Assembly: GCA_023053685.1 (NCBI GenBank)
Contig: JALIGW010000016.1
Span: 6,664,501-6,728,500, forward strand
DNA length: 64,000 bases
Reading direction: 5' to 3'
Source of the DNA: Diadophis punctatus similis
Lineage: Eukaryota > Chordata > Lepidosauria > Squamata > Dipsadidae
Below are positions 53,699 to 64,000 of the stretch, piece after piece. Within the stretch, counting starts at the first letter, position 1; each line of letters opens with the position of its first letter. Position numbers and translations under genes: made by a program. The notes beneath the pieces were generated by a model, which worked only from the letters and a program-made list of their open reading frames with translations, was not told the origin of the DNA and did not search any database.

Positions 53699-54654
53699 AT
53701 TATGTTATGTTATGAAACAGTTCCAAAGAACAGAAATTCATGAGGAAATATTTGCAGATTGATGCATTTCTGCAGTATGGGACTTCAATTTGTGTGGGCT
53801 TGTCTGTCCTATGTGTTGTGTCCTTTTGCATACCTTACTCTGTGAGTGATGCTTCCAAGAGATGAGATTTTTCTTTCTGCAGACAGATTGTGCTGGACCA
53901 CAGGCGATGTCTTTAGGGACATGTGGGAATGGTTTGCACCCAAGATATTGCAGTAGTTCGTCTGTATTAAGGTCACATTGGGACAGCTGGGCTGTTACTT
54001 AGCTTTTTTTTTCTTCCAAGGTGCCAAGAGAATTGTGCAATGTTCTGCTCTCCATATGTCAAACACACAAATGAATGTAATATAGCAGCAATTAGAGTGC
54101 CATTAAACTGATTTGGCAAATTTGCAAATGCAAATTGCAGAATTGTATAGCACAGGGCTTGTGGGGGGTGTGTGCCATGGAAGGGCAAGATGAGGAACAT
54201 CAGGTAGGGGACTATGCGTACATTTTCCTGTTTTAAAAGAGGGCATATTACCTAGATTGGTAACGAAGACCCTAAATGCTCTTTGCATATTATATTATAT
54301 TACTGTACTGTAACAATACTGTACTGGATTGTTAAATTTCTGACTGCATAATCTTTTTTTTTTCTGTGGCAGATTGCTTTGGGAATATTTTGATTCTAGT
54401 TTCCAGTGAAATAAAGCCATGTGCATTAAAATAGTCTTCCTGGAATTCCATTGGCAATCCGTGAAAAGTAAATGACCTTATTATTGTATATGCTTCTTAC
54501 TAATATGAATAAGAAACTAATGAAGACAAATTCTATATGTTGAATGTTAAGAGTCATTATTACTCTTAACTGGTTGAAGCTATAGATAGAGAAACCTATC
54601 ATAAATTAGTTTTGTGGAATTGACATATTTCTTAACCTTGGTCATAAGTTAGCA
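53699..54654. other. LATS2 intron 1, no feature recognised
   Basis: No supported gene or repeat. Confidence 0.45.
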
Positions 54655-55345
54655 AAACAACAGATTTGGAAGGGATCTTGGAAATCTTCTAGTACAATCC
54701 CTTGCTCAGGCAGGAAACCCTGTACCATTTCAGACAAATGGTTGTCCAATCTCTTCTTAAAAACCTCCAGTGTTGGAGCACTCACAACTTTTGGAGGCAA
54801 GTCGTCCCACTAATTAATTATTCTAACTGTCGGGAAATTTATCCTTGATTAGTTTCCATTCATTGCTTCTTGTCCTGTCCTCACGTGCTTTGGAGAATTG
54901 GTTGACCCCTCTTTTTTGTGGCTGCCCCTTAGATATTGGAACACTGCTATCATGTCACCCCTAGTTCTTCTTTTCACTAGACTAGACATGTCCAATTCCT
55001 GCAACTGTTCTTCATATGTTTTAGCCTCCAGAGTCCAGTCCCCTAATCATCTTTGTTGCTCTTCTCTCCAGAGTCTCAACATCTTTTTTATATCATGGTG
55101 ACCCAAACTGGATGCAATATTCCAAGTGTGGCCTTACCAAGGCATTATAACATGGTACTAACACTTTGTGTGATCTTGATTCTATTCCTTTGTTAATGCA
55201 GCCTAAGACTCTGTTGGCTTTTTTGGCAGCTGGAGCACATTGCTGGCTCATATTTAAGTGATTGTCCACCAGGACTCCAAGATCCCTCTCGCAGTTTATA
55301 TCTGAAATAGAGCATAGTTTCTTCACTGAATACGTAATAACTAGT
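54655..55345 (-). mobile_element. CR1 LINE, minus strand, RT C-terminal remnant and 3' UTR
   Basis: The coding remnant (55326-55093) includes [23 protein letters not shown] and [12 protein letters not shown], the CR1 RT C terminus. The 3' end is at about 54660 with TTGGAAGGGATCTTGGAAAT. It carries several substitutions and stops. Confidence 0.9.
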
Positions 55346-55689
55346 TGTACAGCCTACTTTGATGTTCCTCAAGAATCTACAGTAGTCCTTTTGAGGAATA
55401 CTTTTCTCCATCCTAGTGGGGACTGGCTTATTCATGGAGAATTGAATCAGCAGGAGTCCTTATTAGGAGATGTGTTCCTGAGCATATATAAAATGCTAAA
55501 AGAATATCAAAAATTAAATTACAGAATGTCTTTTTTTTAAAAAAAATCACTCATAACCTTTATCTTGGATGAAGATTACAGGCTAAACTGATGGTAGCAA
55601 ACATTGATTATATGTAAAATAAAATGTAGATATATTAAGAAGAATACAGGAAAATGTTTTGGTAGAATTTAGTACATAGTTAATGTTTT
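55346..55689. other. LATS2 intron 1, no feature recognised
   Basis: Nothing further identified; short T/A runs only. Confidence 0.45.
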
Positions 55690-55935
55690 TAAGAGCCGAG
55701 ATGGCACAGTGGTTAAATGCAGCACTGCAGGCTACTGCTAGTTCAGCAGTTCAGCTGTTCAAATCTCACCGGCTCAAGGTTGACTCAGCCTTCCATCCTT
55801 CTGAGGTCGGTAAAATGAGGACCCAGATTGTTGGGGGCAATATGCTGAACTCTGTAAACCACTTAGAGAGGGCTGTAAAGCACTATGAAGCGGTATATAA
55901 GTCTAAGTGCTATTGCTAAGTGCTATTGCTATTTT
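55690..55935 (+). repeat. tRNA-derived squamate SINE, full length
   Basis: Head GCCGAGATGGCACAGTGGTT (A box) with GTTCAAATCTC (B box), body GACCCAGATTGTTGGGGGCA, and tail TATAAGTCTAAGTGCTATTG plus repeated GCTATT. Pol III boxes are fairly well preserved, so this is the best copy in the window. Confidence 0.9.
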
Positions 55936-56574
55936 TCATGCTCAAAGGCAAGTTTGTGCCATTTTTTTTCATTTTGTGTTTTATTTTGCTCTGTTAATAT
56001 TAATGATATTATATTGATTGTTCTCTAGGCATTTTGGAAATCAGCTCTTGCCAGTGTCGTTTCGTATGACAGGTGGTAAGGGACCGTGAAAATTAAATTC
56101 AAGGCATCTGGAGAGCAGGAAGGTGTCTACCTCTGCTGTAGACTCTAAAAGTGTGGGTCAGTCATATATAGGACACACAGCTCTGCCTAATTCCCACTCT
56201 TCAGCATCTGCTGTTTTAAGTAATTGCCTTTGCTGAAGAATTAGGTCTTTCCTGCAGCATACAAAGTAAGGTTCCTTACCTCTGGTGGAAATTGTGATAA
56301 GGAGCTTTATGAAATTCATTTAATGTCAGATATGGCTTTCTATATTCTACTGAGAGAATCCTTAGTAAATTACAATAAGGTGAGGGTTGCCACATTTAAG
56401 TTATACATTAGCCCCTAGATAGTATTGTAATCGCCAGATTCAGCGTAAAAGGCTTTAAGTAGTCAAGATAAACAATGAAAAAGGTATCTGTATCATATTG
56501 TCAAGTCTTCCTCCTTTTCTAAAGTTTTTTGGATGTAAGTGGGATCTAGTTAAACATTCTCCCTGTTTTATGTT
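55936..56574. other. LATS2 intron 1, no feature recognised
   Basis: AT-rich DNA without a supported feature. Confidence 0.45.
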
Positions 56575-56745
56575 CATATTTATTTATTTTATTTTATTTA
56601 TTTTATTTTGTCAAGTACGTGTTGGTAATATACATAGATGTAACATTGTTTATATACATAAGATGGGTACTGATAAGAGGGAACATTAGGACAGGGACGG
56701 TAGGCACGCTGGTGCACTTATGCACGCCCCTTACTTTCTTTGATA
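56575..56745 (-). mobile_element. LINE 3' end, same family as 21890-22965
   Basis: The reverse complement ends GGGCGTGCATAAGTGCACCA...CTTGACAAAATAAAAT. Almost identical to 24076-24240, showing that this LINE 3' end was spread repeatedly. Confidence 0.88.
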
Positions 56746-57128
56746 ACTGCTTAGCTGATATTTGATATTTCTTTGATAACTGCTTAGCTCATGGAGGTAC
56801 AAAACCTTTTCAAGAAGTCCAAGAAGAATTCTAAATATCAAAACTGTTCTGATCTTGCATGAATATCATAGTGATTGAATCCAGTGCTGGCAATAACCAG
56901 ACAAGCTGTGGTTTATGGGGATTATGTAATTTTTTTAGCATCCCAAATTTGGATGCAGAGCTCAGCTAGGTAAAAAGTAATGGTAGAATGGGGAAATTTC
57001 AACCCATGAATCTTGCCCCAAATATACAAATCTGTATCTGAGTCAACAACAGATCAGGAATTCTAACATGTACTTTTCAAAGTATCCAGATTTTTCTAAA
57101 GATCTGGTCAAAGATTACGAATAAGATA

Positions 57129-57215
57129 AGATAACCTTTATTGTCATTTTTTTTACTGTGAATACACTGGCACACATTAAAAATGAAATTCCGCTACTTG
57201 CTCTCATATAGGGTT
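57129..57215 (-). repeat. LINE-tail-like repeat, also at 46670
   Basis: GATAAGATAACCTTTATTGT, then CACTGGCACACATTAAAAAT and TTGCTCTCATAT. The GATAAGATAA end looks like a short retroelement tail in reverse. Confidence 0.5.
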
Positions 57216-57665
57216 GCCCCCCATGTCAGAAACTTTTTTTAAAAAAATGGTTATATTTAGTAATGCTAAAACATAGGAAGTCAAGAATTCTTGTTGATGT
57301 ACAGTAAGTCCTAAACTGCATCTATCTAGACTGATGAGTACATTCTATTCCCAGATGTTCCTCTTAATCTGTTTTGAAATGAATTAAAATGTATATTAGA
57401 TTTCAGAACTTCAATGTACTTTTTAAATTTGTCCCAGACATTACATTTCAGCAGATAACAACATTTGATGACTCTTGTCTGGGCTGAGAAGCTAAGTTGA
57501 GTTGGGCCATTTTATATGGAGAATAAACTCCTAGTGAATACCATGAGGGCTTTGGACTAATTGAAAAAAAACATCCAAAAAGAAAAGAATGACAAAATAT
57601 CTTTGTATTATCACCAACAAAACTGTATGGACTTGCAAGAGTCAAGTATGAGTTGAAGTGAGTTT

Positions 57666-57667
57666 TT

Positions 57668-57759
<92 letters not shown>

Positions 57760-57803
57760 TAGATATAGATATAGATATAGATATAGATATAGATATAGAT
57801 ATA

Positions 57804-57851
<48 letters not shown>
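57666..57851. repeat. (GATA)n, (GATATA)n, (TA)n compound microsatellite
   Basis: A long GATA run to about 57757, then GATATA hexamers to about 57805, then TA dinucleotides. The third GATA array in the window. Confidence 0.97.
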
Positions 57852-57854
<3 letters not shown>

Positions 57855-58565
57855 ATAGCTTATATTATAGTTTATTGCAGTACCTACTTTACTTTTTAAT
57901 GTGTTTTAATTGGTGATTTGGAAGAGGAATATGTGCCCCCCCCAATTTAATATCTATACTCAATTATTATAAAATAAATGTGTGTAGCTGATCTTCATCT
58001 TCTTCCAGTGTACATGTGGTTGTTGTAGCTATTTATAGAAGAAAAGGGGCTTTCCATTTTGCAAAAAAATCTGAGTTGTAAGAACTGGAATGAGAATATG
58101 CCGCCTTTCCAAAGCAGGGACAGAAATGGTTGTGGTTTATTCCCATTCTGCAGCATGGATAAAGGGGGAAATGCTTAAATATTTAATTTTGTTTTGCATA
58201 TTTCCTGCGTCCAAGGCTTTAATAATATTATTTCTAAGCTCCTGGTATTGTATTAAGTTAAATTGGCTGCAGGAAAATCTCTTCTGTTCCACAAATTATG
58301 ATGAATGTATAATAATGAACATGAACATGTAAGTCCGAATAGAACTGCAAAGATTCTTTTTTGTTTTTAATTGAAACACAAAGTTCTGTATACATTTGCT
58401 CAAGAATTTGGTATCAGGTTCCTAACCATGCATTTGACTCTGGAACAATCTCCTATATAAGTACCGGTAAATGGGAATTGCATGAGAGCATCAAAATGCT
58501 GAAAATACATACTGTAGGTTACAGCACAGAAGAATTAAGATACCACATGGCTTGAAATTAGGGAT
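57852..58565. other. LATS2 intron 1, no feature recognised
   Basis: No supported gene or repeat. Confidence 0.45.
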
Positions 58566-59092
58566 CCTCATAGTCATAGAATCATTGAATTATAGGTCTG
58601 GAAGGGATCTTGGAGATCTTCTAGTTCCAACCCCCTCAATGGGATGAGGCCTTATACCATTCCAGACAAATGGTTGTCCAATCTTTCTTGAAATGAAAGC
58701 AATGAAGCACCCATGACTTTGGGAAATAACTTCTTCCATTAATTAGTAGTTCTCACTCTCAGGAAATTCCTCCTTAGTTCCAGGTTGGATCTCCCTCTGA
58801 TGAGCTTCTTTTTGTCCTGCCCTCAGGTGTTTTGGAGAACAAATTCACCCCCTCTTCCCTATAACAGCCTTTCAAGTGTTGGAAGACAGCTATCATGTAA
58901 CCATTAAGCTGCTCTTTGTAAGGCTAAACATACCTTGTTCCCTTAGTCATCATTGTACAGTTTAGCTTCAAACCCTTATCATCTTTGTTGCTCTTCTCTG
59001 CACTCTTTCTAGGGCCTCAGATATTTTTTGTACCATGGTGACCAGAACTGGACACAGTACTCCCAAGTGTGGCCTCACCAGTGCTGTATAGA

Positions 59093-59175
59093 GCAGCAAT
59101 AGGCTGACATTGTAAACTGCTCAGAGAGTGCTGTAAAGCACTATGGAACAGTAGATAAGTCTAAGTGCTATTGCT
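59093..59175 (+). repeat. SINE 3' end inside CR1
   Basis: GTAAACTGCTCAGAGAGTGC, GTAAAGCACTATGGAACAGT and GATAAGTCTAAGTGCTATTG identify the tRNA-derived SINE 3' part. Confidence 0.82.
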
Positions 59176-59268
59176 ACTATCATTTCCCTTTGTTAATGCA
59201 GCTGAGAACCTCATTAGCTTTTTTTGGCAGGAGCAGCACATTGCTGGCTCATAGTTAAGCAGCAGTCC

Positions 59269-59544
59269 CAGAGGTGGGTTTTAGCAGGTTCTGACTAGCT
59301 CTAGAGAACCGGTAGCGGAAATTTTGAGTAGTTCGGAGAACCAGTAAATACCACCTCTGACTGGCCCCGCCCCCATCTATTCTCTACCTCCCGAGTCCCA
59401 GCTGATTGGGAGGAAATGGAGATTTTGCAGTAACCTTCCCCTGGAGTGGGGAGGGAATGGAGATTTTACAGTATCCTTCCCCTGCCACGCCCACCAAGCC
59501 ACGCCCACAGAACCGATAGTAAACATTTTTGAAACCCAGCACTG
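59269..59544. mobile_element. CAGAGG-type hAT-like element inside CR1, exact target duplication
   Basis: Starts CAGAGGTGGGTTTTAGCAGG and ends TGAAACCCAGCACTG. AGCAGTCC on both sides (59261-59268, 59545-59552). Same family and length as 53423-53698, but opposite orientation. Confidence 0.94.
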
Positions 59545-60612
59545 AGCAGTCCACCCAGTCACTTACTGTTAAGCCAGGTACTGCCTATTCTGTACCTGTG
59601 GATCTGATTTTTCCTACCTATGTGCAGGACCTTAACTTTTCTCACCGCTGAACTGCATCTTGTTGGATGGGCCCAATGGTCAAATCTGTCAAGATCCTTT
59701 TTAAGTCTGTCTTCCAAAGTATTAGCACCCCCCTCCCCAAGCTTAGTATCATCTGAAAATTTGATGAGTGCCTCTCAGTCAGATAATTTATGAAGAGAAC
59801 TGGGCCCAAGACAGGATCTTGAGGTATCCCACTGCATGCGTCTCTCCACATAGATGTAGTTCCATTGAGAAGCACATGCTGAGTGCAGTTGGTCAGCCAA
59901 ATGCAAATCTATCTAGTAGTGGTACTGTCTATCCCATTGTTCTGTCTTACTAAGAAGTAGGATGCGGTCTACTTTATCAAACACCTTATTGAAATCTAAG
60001 TATATTGTATAAACAGCATTTCCTTGATCCACTAATTTAGTCACTTTATCAAAAGAAGGCAATAAGATCTGTTTGGCATGACCTGCTTTTAACAAACCCA
60101 TGCAGGTTTCTGGCAGTCATCTTGTTCATTTTTAAGTGCTCACAGATACTCTGCTTGCTTATCTTTTCAAGGGTTTTCCCAAGTATTGATTCATGCTGAT
60201 TGGTCTGTAGTTTCCTGGAACTACTTTCCCCTCCTCTTTTGAAGATTGGAATCGCATCAACTTTTTTTCTGATTGTCTGGCAGTTCCCCTGTGCTCCAAG
60301 AACTATGAAAGATTTTATTCAGTGGGTCCATGATCATACGTGCCAGCTCCTTCAGTACCCTGGGATATCAACCATCTGGTTCTGGCAATTTGAACTCATC
60401 CAAAGTGGATAGATGTTCTCTTACCAATTTTTTAAAAAATCTATTTTTGACTTTTATTCCTGTTCTGTCTCCCACAGTGCTGCTTTTCATAGGCTGGGCT
60501 GTTTTCTTCATAGGCTGGGCTGTGTAAAGACAGTTGCAAAGAAGGAATTAAGAAGTTCTGCTTTATTGATCTACCTTTTCATGAATGCTTGGATGGGGTC
60601 TCCCCTGCCCAG

Positions 60613-61099
60613 CACTGGTGGGTTTCAAAAATTTTTACTACCTGTTCTGTGGGTGTGGCTTGATGGGCGTGGTGTGGCTTGGTGGGCATGGCAGGGGAAG
60701 GATACTGTAAAATCTCCATTCCCACCCCACTCCAGAGGAAGGTTACTGCAAAATCCCCATTTCTTCCTGATCAGCTGGGACTCAGGAGGCAGAGAATAGA
60801 TGGGGGCGGGGCCAGTCAGAAGTGGTATTTACCGGTTCTCTGAACTACTCAAAATTTCCGCTACCAGTTCTCCGAACTACTCAAAATTTCCGCTACCGGT
60901 TATCCGAACTACTCAAAATTTTCGCTGCCGGTTCTCCGAACTACTCAAAATTTCCACTACCGGTTCTCCGAACTACTCAAAATTTCCACTACCGGTTCTC
61001 CGAACTACTCAAAATTTCCGCTACCGGTTCTCCGAACTACTCAAAATTTCCACTACCGGTTCTCCAGAACTGGTCAGAACCTGCTGAAACCCACCTCTG
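60613..61099. mobile_element. CACTGG-type hAT-like element with expanded 32-bp repeat
   Basis: Left block GTGGGTTTCAAAAATTTTTA and right end AACCCACCTCTG as in 53423. It is longer because one subterminal segment is repeated seven times (see separate entry). A target duplication is not convincing. Confidence 0.88.
60831..61066 (+). repeat. 32-bp tandem repeat, seven copies
   Basis: The unit is CCGGTTCTCCGAACTACTC plus AAAATTTCCGCTA. AACTACTC recurs at 60843, 60875, 60907, 60939, 60971, 61003 and 61035, always exactly 32 bp apart. The sister copies at 53423 and 59269 hold a single unit. Because 32 is not a multiple of three, all forward frames cycle and at least two stay open, giving false proteins of about 95 residues. 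Confidence 0.97.
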
Positions 61100-62194
61100 C
61101 CCCCCCTAAACTCTCCAACCCTTTGCTTTTAGCTACTGCATCAGCCTCGCTTTCTTCAAGAAGTCATCATCTTGTGATTTCTGAGCATCTGGTATATGTG
61201 TGCCTTTGGTTCATCGTGCTTCTTGTAGACTTCTTTATTCCAACTTTTCTGGTCTGGTCTCTGTGTGCTTCATCTTTCAGTATTCATTCCTTTTAGATGA
61301 TCCCATTTTTTTCTGGGAATAGTCAATATGCTTTGTCCCACTATGTATCTATATGTTTATGAGTATTATGACTCAACTATTGTACCATGTTGCGAGGTGG
61401 AATGCAAATTTCGTGGTCATCTTGCTGCATAGCAATTTATCTCATCACGGTTCAGTCCCCACTACATTCCATTCCCCCATAACTTGCTTTAGAGCAACTT
61501 GCCCTTTCCCCCACTCCTGTTCATTTTGTGTTGCAGACTGTAAACTATAAAAGTCGGTGCCCATTCTCAACTGCTGGAAAAACAATTGCAGATCAGAAAA
61601 ATGAACCCAATGACTTGTAAAGGCATTGGATCCATTCCTGTGGTTCTCTCCTTATTGCCATTGATGAAATGATCTCCAATATTCTTCCCGTAAACTGAAG
61701 ACAATATGAAAAGTGGGGGGGGGGGGAGGAAATCTCATGATCATTTTCTTTGGGAAGCTCCCATAAGTGATTTGTGCAGTGATCTAGTCTTCATAGATCA
61801 GGTTTTAAACATCAGGTTCCTTGTTCTACTTTCAACCTTGAACTGACTGTTTTTGTTATTTCATTTCTTTAGAATTTCCTTCTAATCAACTCCCCCTAAC
61901 ATGTAATGCTGTTAAACAAAAAGATTAAGAGTTTCTTACATGAGTTTTTTTTTAAAAGCTGTGTTTAGTGCTGAATTGGTGTAATATGAAATGTTATAGT
62001 TGAATCTAACTCTGAGGTTGTTTTATATCCTGCATAGTTTTAATCTTTTATTATTTATTGATTTTGGTTTTATAAAGAAAATACTATATAAATATCAACA
62101 AGGTAATTCCAGATTTTTTTGAATACCTTAAGAAAAAAAAACGATAAAGTAAAAACGACTTGCGTAACAGTATCCTTGTTCTTTTTTCTTTCAG
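61100..62194. other. LATS2 intron 1 end, no feature recognised
   Basis: No element identified, apart from a G run at about 61717. A polypyrimidine tract leads to the acceptor TTTCTTTCAG ending 62194. Confidence 0.5.
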
Positions 62195-62609
62195 ACACTG
62201 GAGAGAAAAGAAGAGATTGGAAAACCATTTGTCTGAAACGGTATAGGCTTCCATGTTGAGCAGGGGGTTGGACTAGAAAGCCTCCAAGATCCCTTCCAAC
62301 TCTGTTATTTTGTTAAAAACAGCAAGAGGTTTTTAGGATTTCTCTCTGGCTATAGGAACCATAAAAACTGAGCTGAAGAGAAATGACATCAGCTACTGCT
62401 CCATGACTATTGATCCTTCTGTGTACCAGAGACTGGGAAAAGTGACAAGATTTGCTCTGGAGGTTTGCCACCTACCTATGAATTGATTTCAAGGAATAAT
62501 GTTTTATAACAAACTGATATCTTCCAGAAGAACCACACTGAATATCCACATCCCTTTGATTGTATGCAAAAGAAGTTGGTATTGATGCTGAAACAACATT
62601 GGATTAACC
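62195..62609 (+). other. LATS2: LATS2 5' leader in the first coding exon
   Basis: The acceptor CTTTTTTCTTTCAG ends at 62194 and is the strongest upstream of the start codon. A second possible acceptor (GGCTATAG) ends at 62355. The leader includes a CR1 3' tail (62246-62315) and short upstream reading frames at 62383-62406, 62403-62486, 62499-62585 and 62564-62710; the last overlaps the LATS2 start out of frame. Which acceptor is used decides whether the CR1 piece is in the mRNA. Confidence 0.6.
62246..62318 (+). mobile_element. CR1 LINE 3' tail within the LATS2 leader region
   Basis: GCAGGGGGTTGGACTAGAAA, GCCTCCAAGATCCCTTCCAA, CTCTGTTATTTTGTT is the CR1 3' end, plus orientation, as at 35330-35470. 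Confidence 0.85.
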
Positions 62610-62951
62610 ATGAGGCCCAAGACTTTCCCTGCTACTACTTACTCTGGGAACAGCAGACAAAGATTACAGGAGATCCGGGAAGGTCTGAAACAGCCTGCCA
62701 AAGCTTCTAGTCAGGGATTACCCATTGGACCAAGCAGTGAAAGTTCTCTGGACTCTAAAATTCTAGTAGGAAAGGATGCTGCCAGACAGCAGCAAATCCG
62801 ACCGGCTGCCAAATTTGGAAATTACCAGAAAGCACTGCGAGAAATCAGATATTCTCTATTGCCCTTTGCTAATGAGTTGGGCACTACCTCTGCAGTTGCT
62901 GAAGTCAATAGACAAATGTTGCAGGAACTGGTGAATGCAGGATGCGACCAG
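62610..62951 (+). CDS. LATS2: LATS2, first coding exon (N-terminal 114 residues)
   Basis: LATS2 is the Hippo-pathway AGC-family kinase that phosphorylates YAP/TAZ. The ATG at 62610 has A at -3 (AACCATGA). The peptide begins MRPKTFPATTYSGNSRQRLQ, runs through KALREIRYSLLPFANE, and reaches the start of the UBA domain (EVNRQMLQELVNAGCDQ) before the donor GTGAGT at 62952 in phase 0. It matches human LATS2 much better than LATS1, as I recall both. Ser82 in RYSLLPF corresponds to human Ser83, an Aurora-A site. The MOB-binding and kinase regions lie beyond the window. Confidence 0.97.
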
Positions 62952-64000
62952 GTGAGTGTGCATTTAGAGCAGAGATGGGCAAGAACGCCATTCTGTGCAG
63001 GTTGTGTTGACTTCTGGATATGTTGGAATTATAAGTGGGCAATTAAGCTGCTGTTCAGTACATGCAGTGCATTGATTTTGGCCATGACTTTTGTTCTGTG
63101 GTCCTATTGCCATTTCATATGCTTGGCGATCATCATATGATTTGCTAACCAGAGTTTGTTGAATTGGTCGTAACTCATTAGGTCACACTTCATACGTAGG
63201 AATAGAGAAACTACTAGAGATAAGCACCTTTTTTGGCCAAGGAGCCACACTTTTAAAATGATGATGTTGATCTGGCTTCATGTCCTTAACTGCTTCATGT
63301 CCTTAACTGCACCAGATGGACAGCCAAATATTTTCACCTTAGGCTTTCCCCCCTCCCAAAGTTTGCTAGAGGCCTTAAAAGTCCAAATGAATGTGGGGCT
63401 TAATGCATCCCTTTTAAGCTTCATTTCAATGAAAACATTAGTAGAAATTCATCACTGAAAATCTGGCATTTTGCCTATTGGGGCAATGTACGATGCAGTA
63501 ACTAAATGGGGCTGACAGCTGTATATAGCCTGTAGGTCATGAGTTGGCCACCCTAGTTTGTAAATGTTAGGGGAGATACAGCATTCCAAGCCAACCTTAA
63601 GCAGGCTACCTCATGTCATATGTGAATACAGGCTCTGTATAGTACAGCCATCAATTTGAGGACTTTGGATAATGTTGGAGTTGTGAACCAAGCCATTGTG
63701 TTCTGTACCTGGCTGATAATCAGTAGTTTTGGACTACTGCTTGCCCCATAATTATAGGAGGGTTTTACATTCCTTTGAACTCCTAAATATCTTTGAATAA
63801 TTGTCACGATGTGAATAATTTCCAGTTGTGCATCTCTACTATTTCTAGATTTACTGTATTTCTAATCAAGCAGACATGTGATATGTTTTACTACGCATGC
63901 GTGCATTCCAGGAGTTTTGTCTCCTCCTACTTTTCTTCTTTGAAGCCTCGCCCGAGGCAGACGTGAATCCATTAGCTGAGAAGATGTAGCTTATTAAAGG
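62952..64000 (+). other. LATS2: Start of LATS2 intron 2
   Basis: GTGAGT donor, then AT-rich sequence to the window end. No further exon or recognisable repeat. Confidence 0.8.

Larger units (their letters stand above)
58570..60540 (-). mobile_element. CR1 LINE, about 2 kb, minus strand, with two insertions
   Basis: 3' end at 58570 (CATAGTCATAGAATCATTGA). Coding remnants on the minus strand include YLDFNKVFDKVDR (60010-59970 region, RT motif) and LGPVLFINYL (near 59800). Interrupted by a SINE end (59093-59175) and a hAT-like element (59269-59544). Broken by frameshifts and not active. Confidence 0.9.

Noticed and set aside
55690..55760. tRNA gene at the A and B boxes
   Set aside because: The boxes belong to a SINE head; no cloverleaf or anticodon arm is preserved.
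60800..61109. Two overlapping repetitive proteins of 95 residues
   Set aside because: Produced by the 32-bp tandem repeat, which is open in more than one frame.
62610..62951. Assignment of the last gene to LATS1
   Set aside because: Residues such as ATTYSGNSRQRLQEIREGLK match LATS2 better, and the SAP18/SKA3 neighbourhood is that of LATS2.

Overview
The window is vertebrate nuclear DNA and most likely comes from a squamate reptile, probably a snake. The evidence is split genes with GT-AG introns, CpG-island promoters and a dense mix of squamate-type repeats: CR1, L2 and BovB-like LINEs, tRNA-derived SINEs, many short hAT-like and TA-flanked non-autonomous DNA elements, and long GATA arrays. 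No species can be named from the sequence alone.

Three protein-coding genes are recognisable. The 3' end of SKA3 lies on the plus strand (about 3.3-6.0 kb). A complete four-exon SAP18 lies on the minus strand (about 7.7-11.8 kb). The 5' part of LATS2 lies on the plus strand, with a CpG-island first exon near 48.5 kb and the first coding exon at 62.6 kb. SKA3 and SAP18 converge tail to tail. The order and orientation SKA3(+) SAP18(-) LATS2(+) matches, mirrored, what I recall of human 13q12, and this is why the last gene is called LATS2 rather than LATS1. The products act in different processes: kinetochore-microtubule attachment (SKA3), Sin3/ASAP-linked repression and splicing (SAP18) and Hippo signalling (LATS2). 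Nothing suggests they form a joint system.

The left edge (0-3.2 kb) holds a broken Ty3/gypsy-type gag-protease fragment, a possible Penelope-like tail and a TA-flanked element. The SAP18-LATS2 interval (11.8-48 kb) has no recognisable gene. It is a patchwork of LINE and SINE fragments, microsatellites and more than twenty short DNA transposon copies. Many of these still have exact or near-exact 8-bp target-site duplications and palindromic arms. The CpG island at 48.0-50.4 kb is the LATS2 promoter region. LATS2 intron 1 (48.5-62.2 kb) carries nested CR1, L2, SINE and hAT copies.

I see no convincing new molecular system. The most useful leads are four: (i) hairpin hAT-like elements with a repeated CTCTA-type target site; (ii) element families whose conserved ends enclose very different interiors, including GC-rich tandem arrays and perhaps captured sequence; (iii) a roughly 580-bp fold-back that holds another element in its loop; and (iv) an upstream-ORF-rich LATS2 leader containing a CR1 tail.
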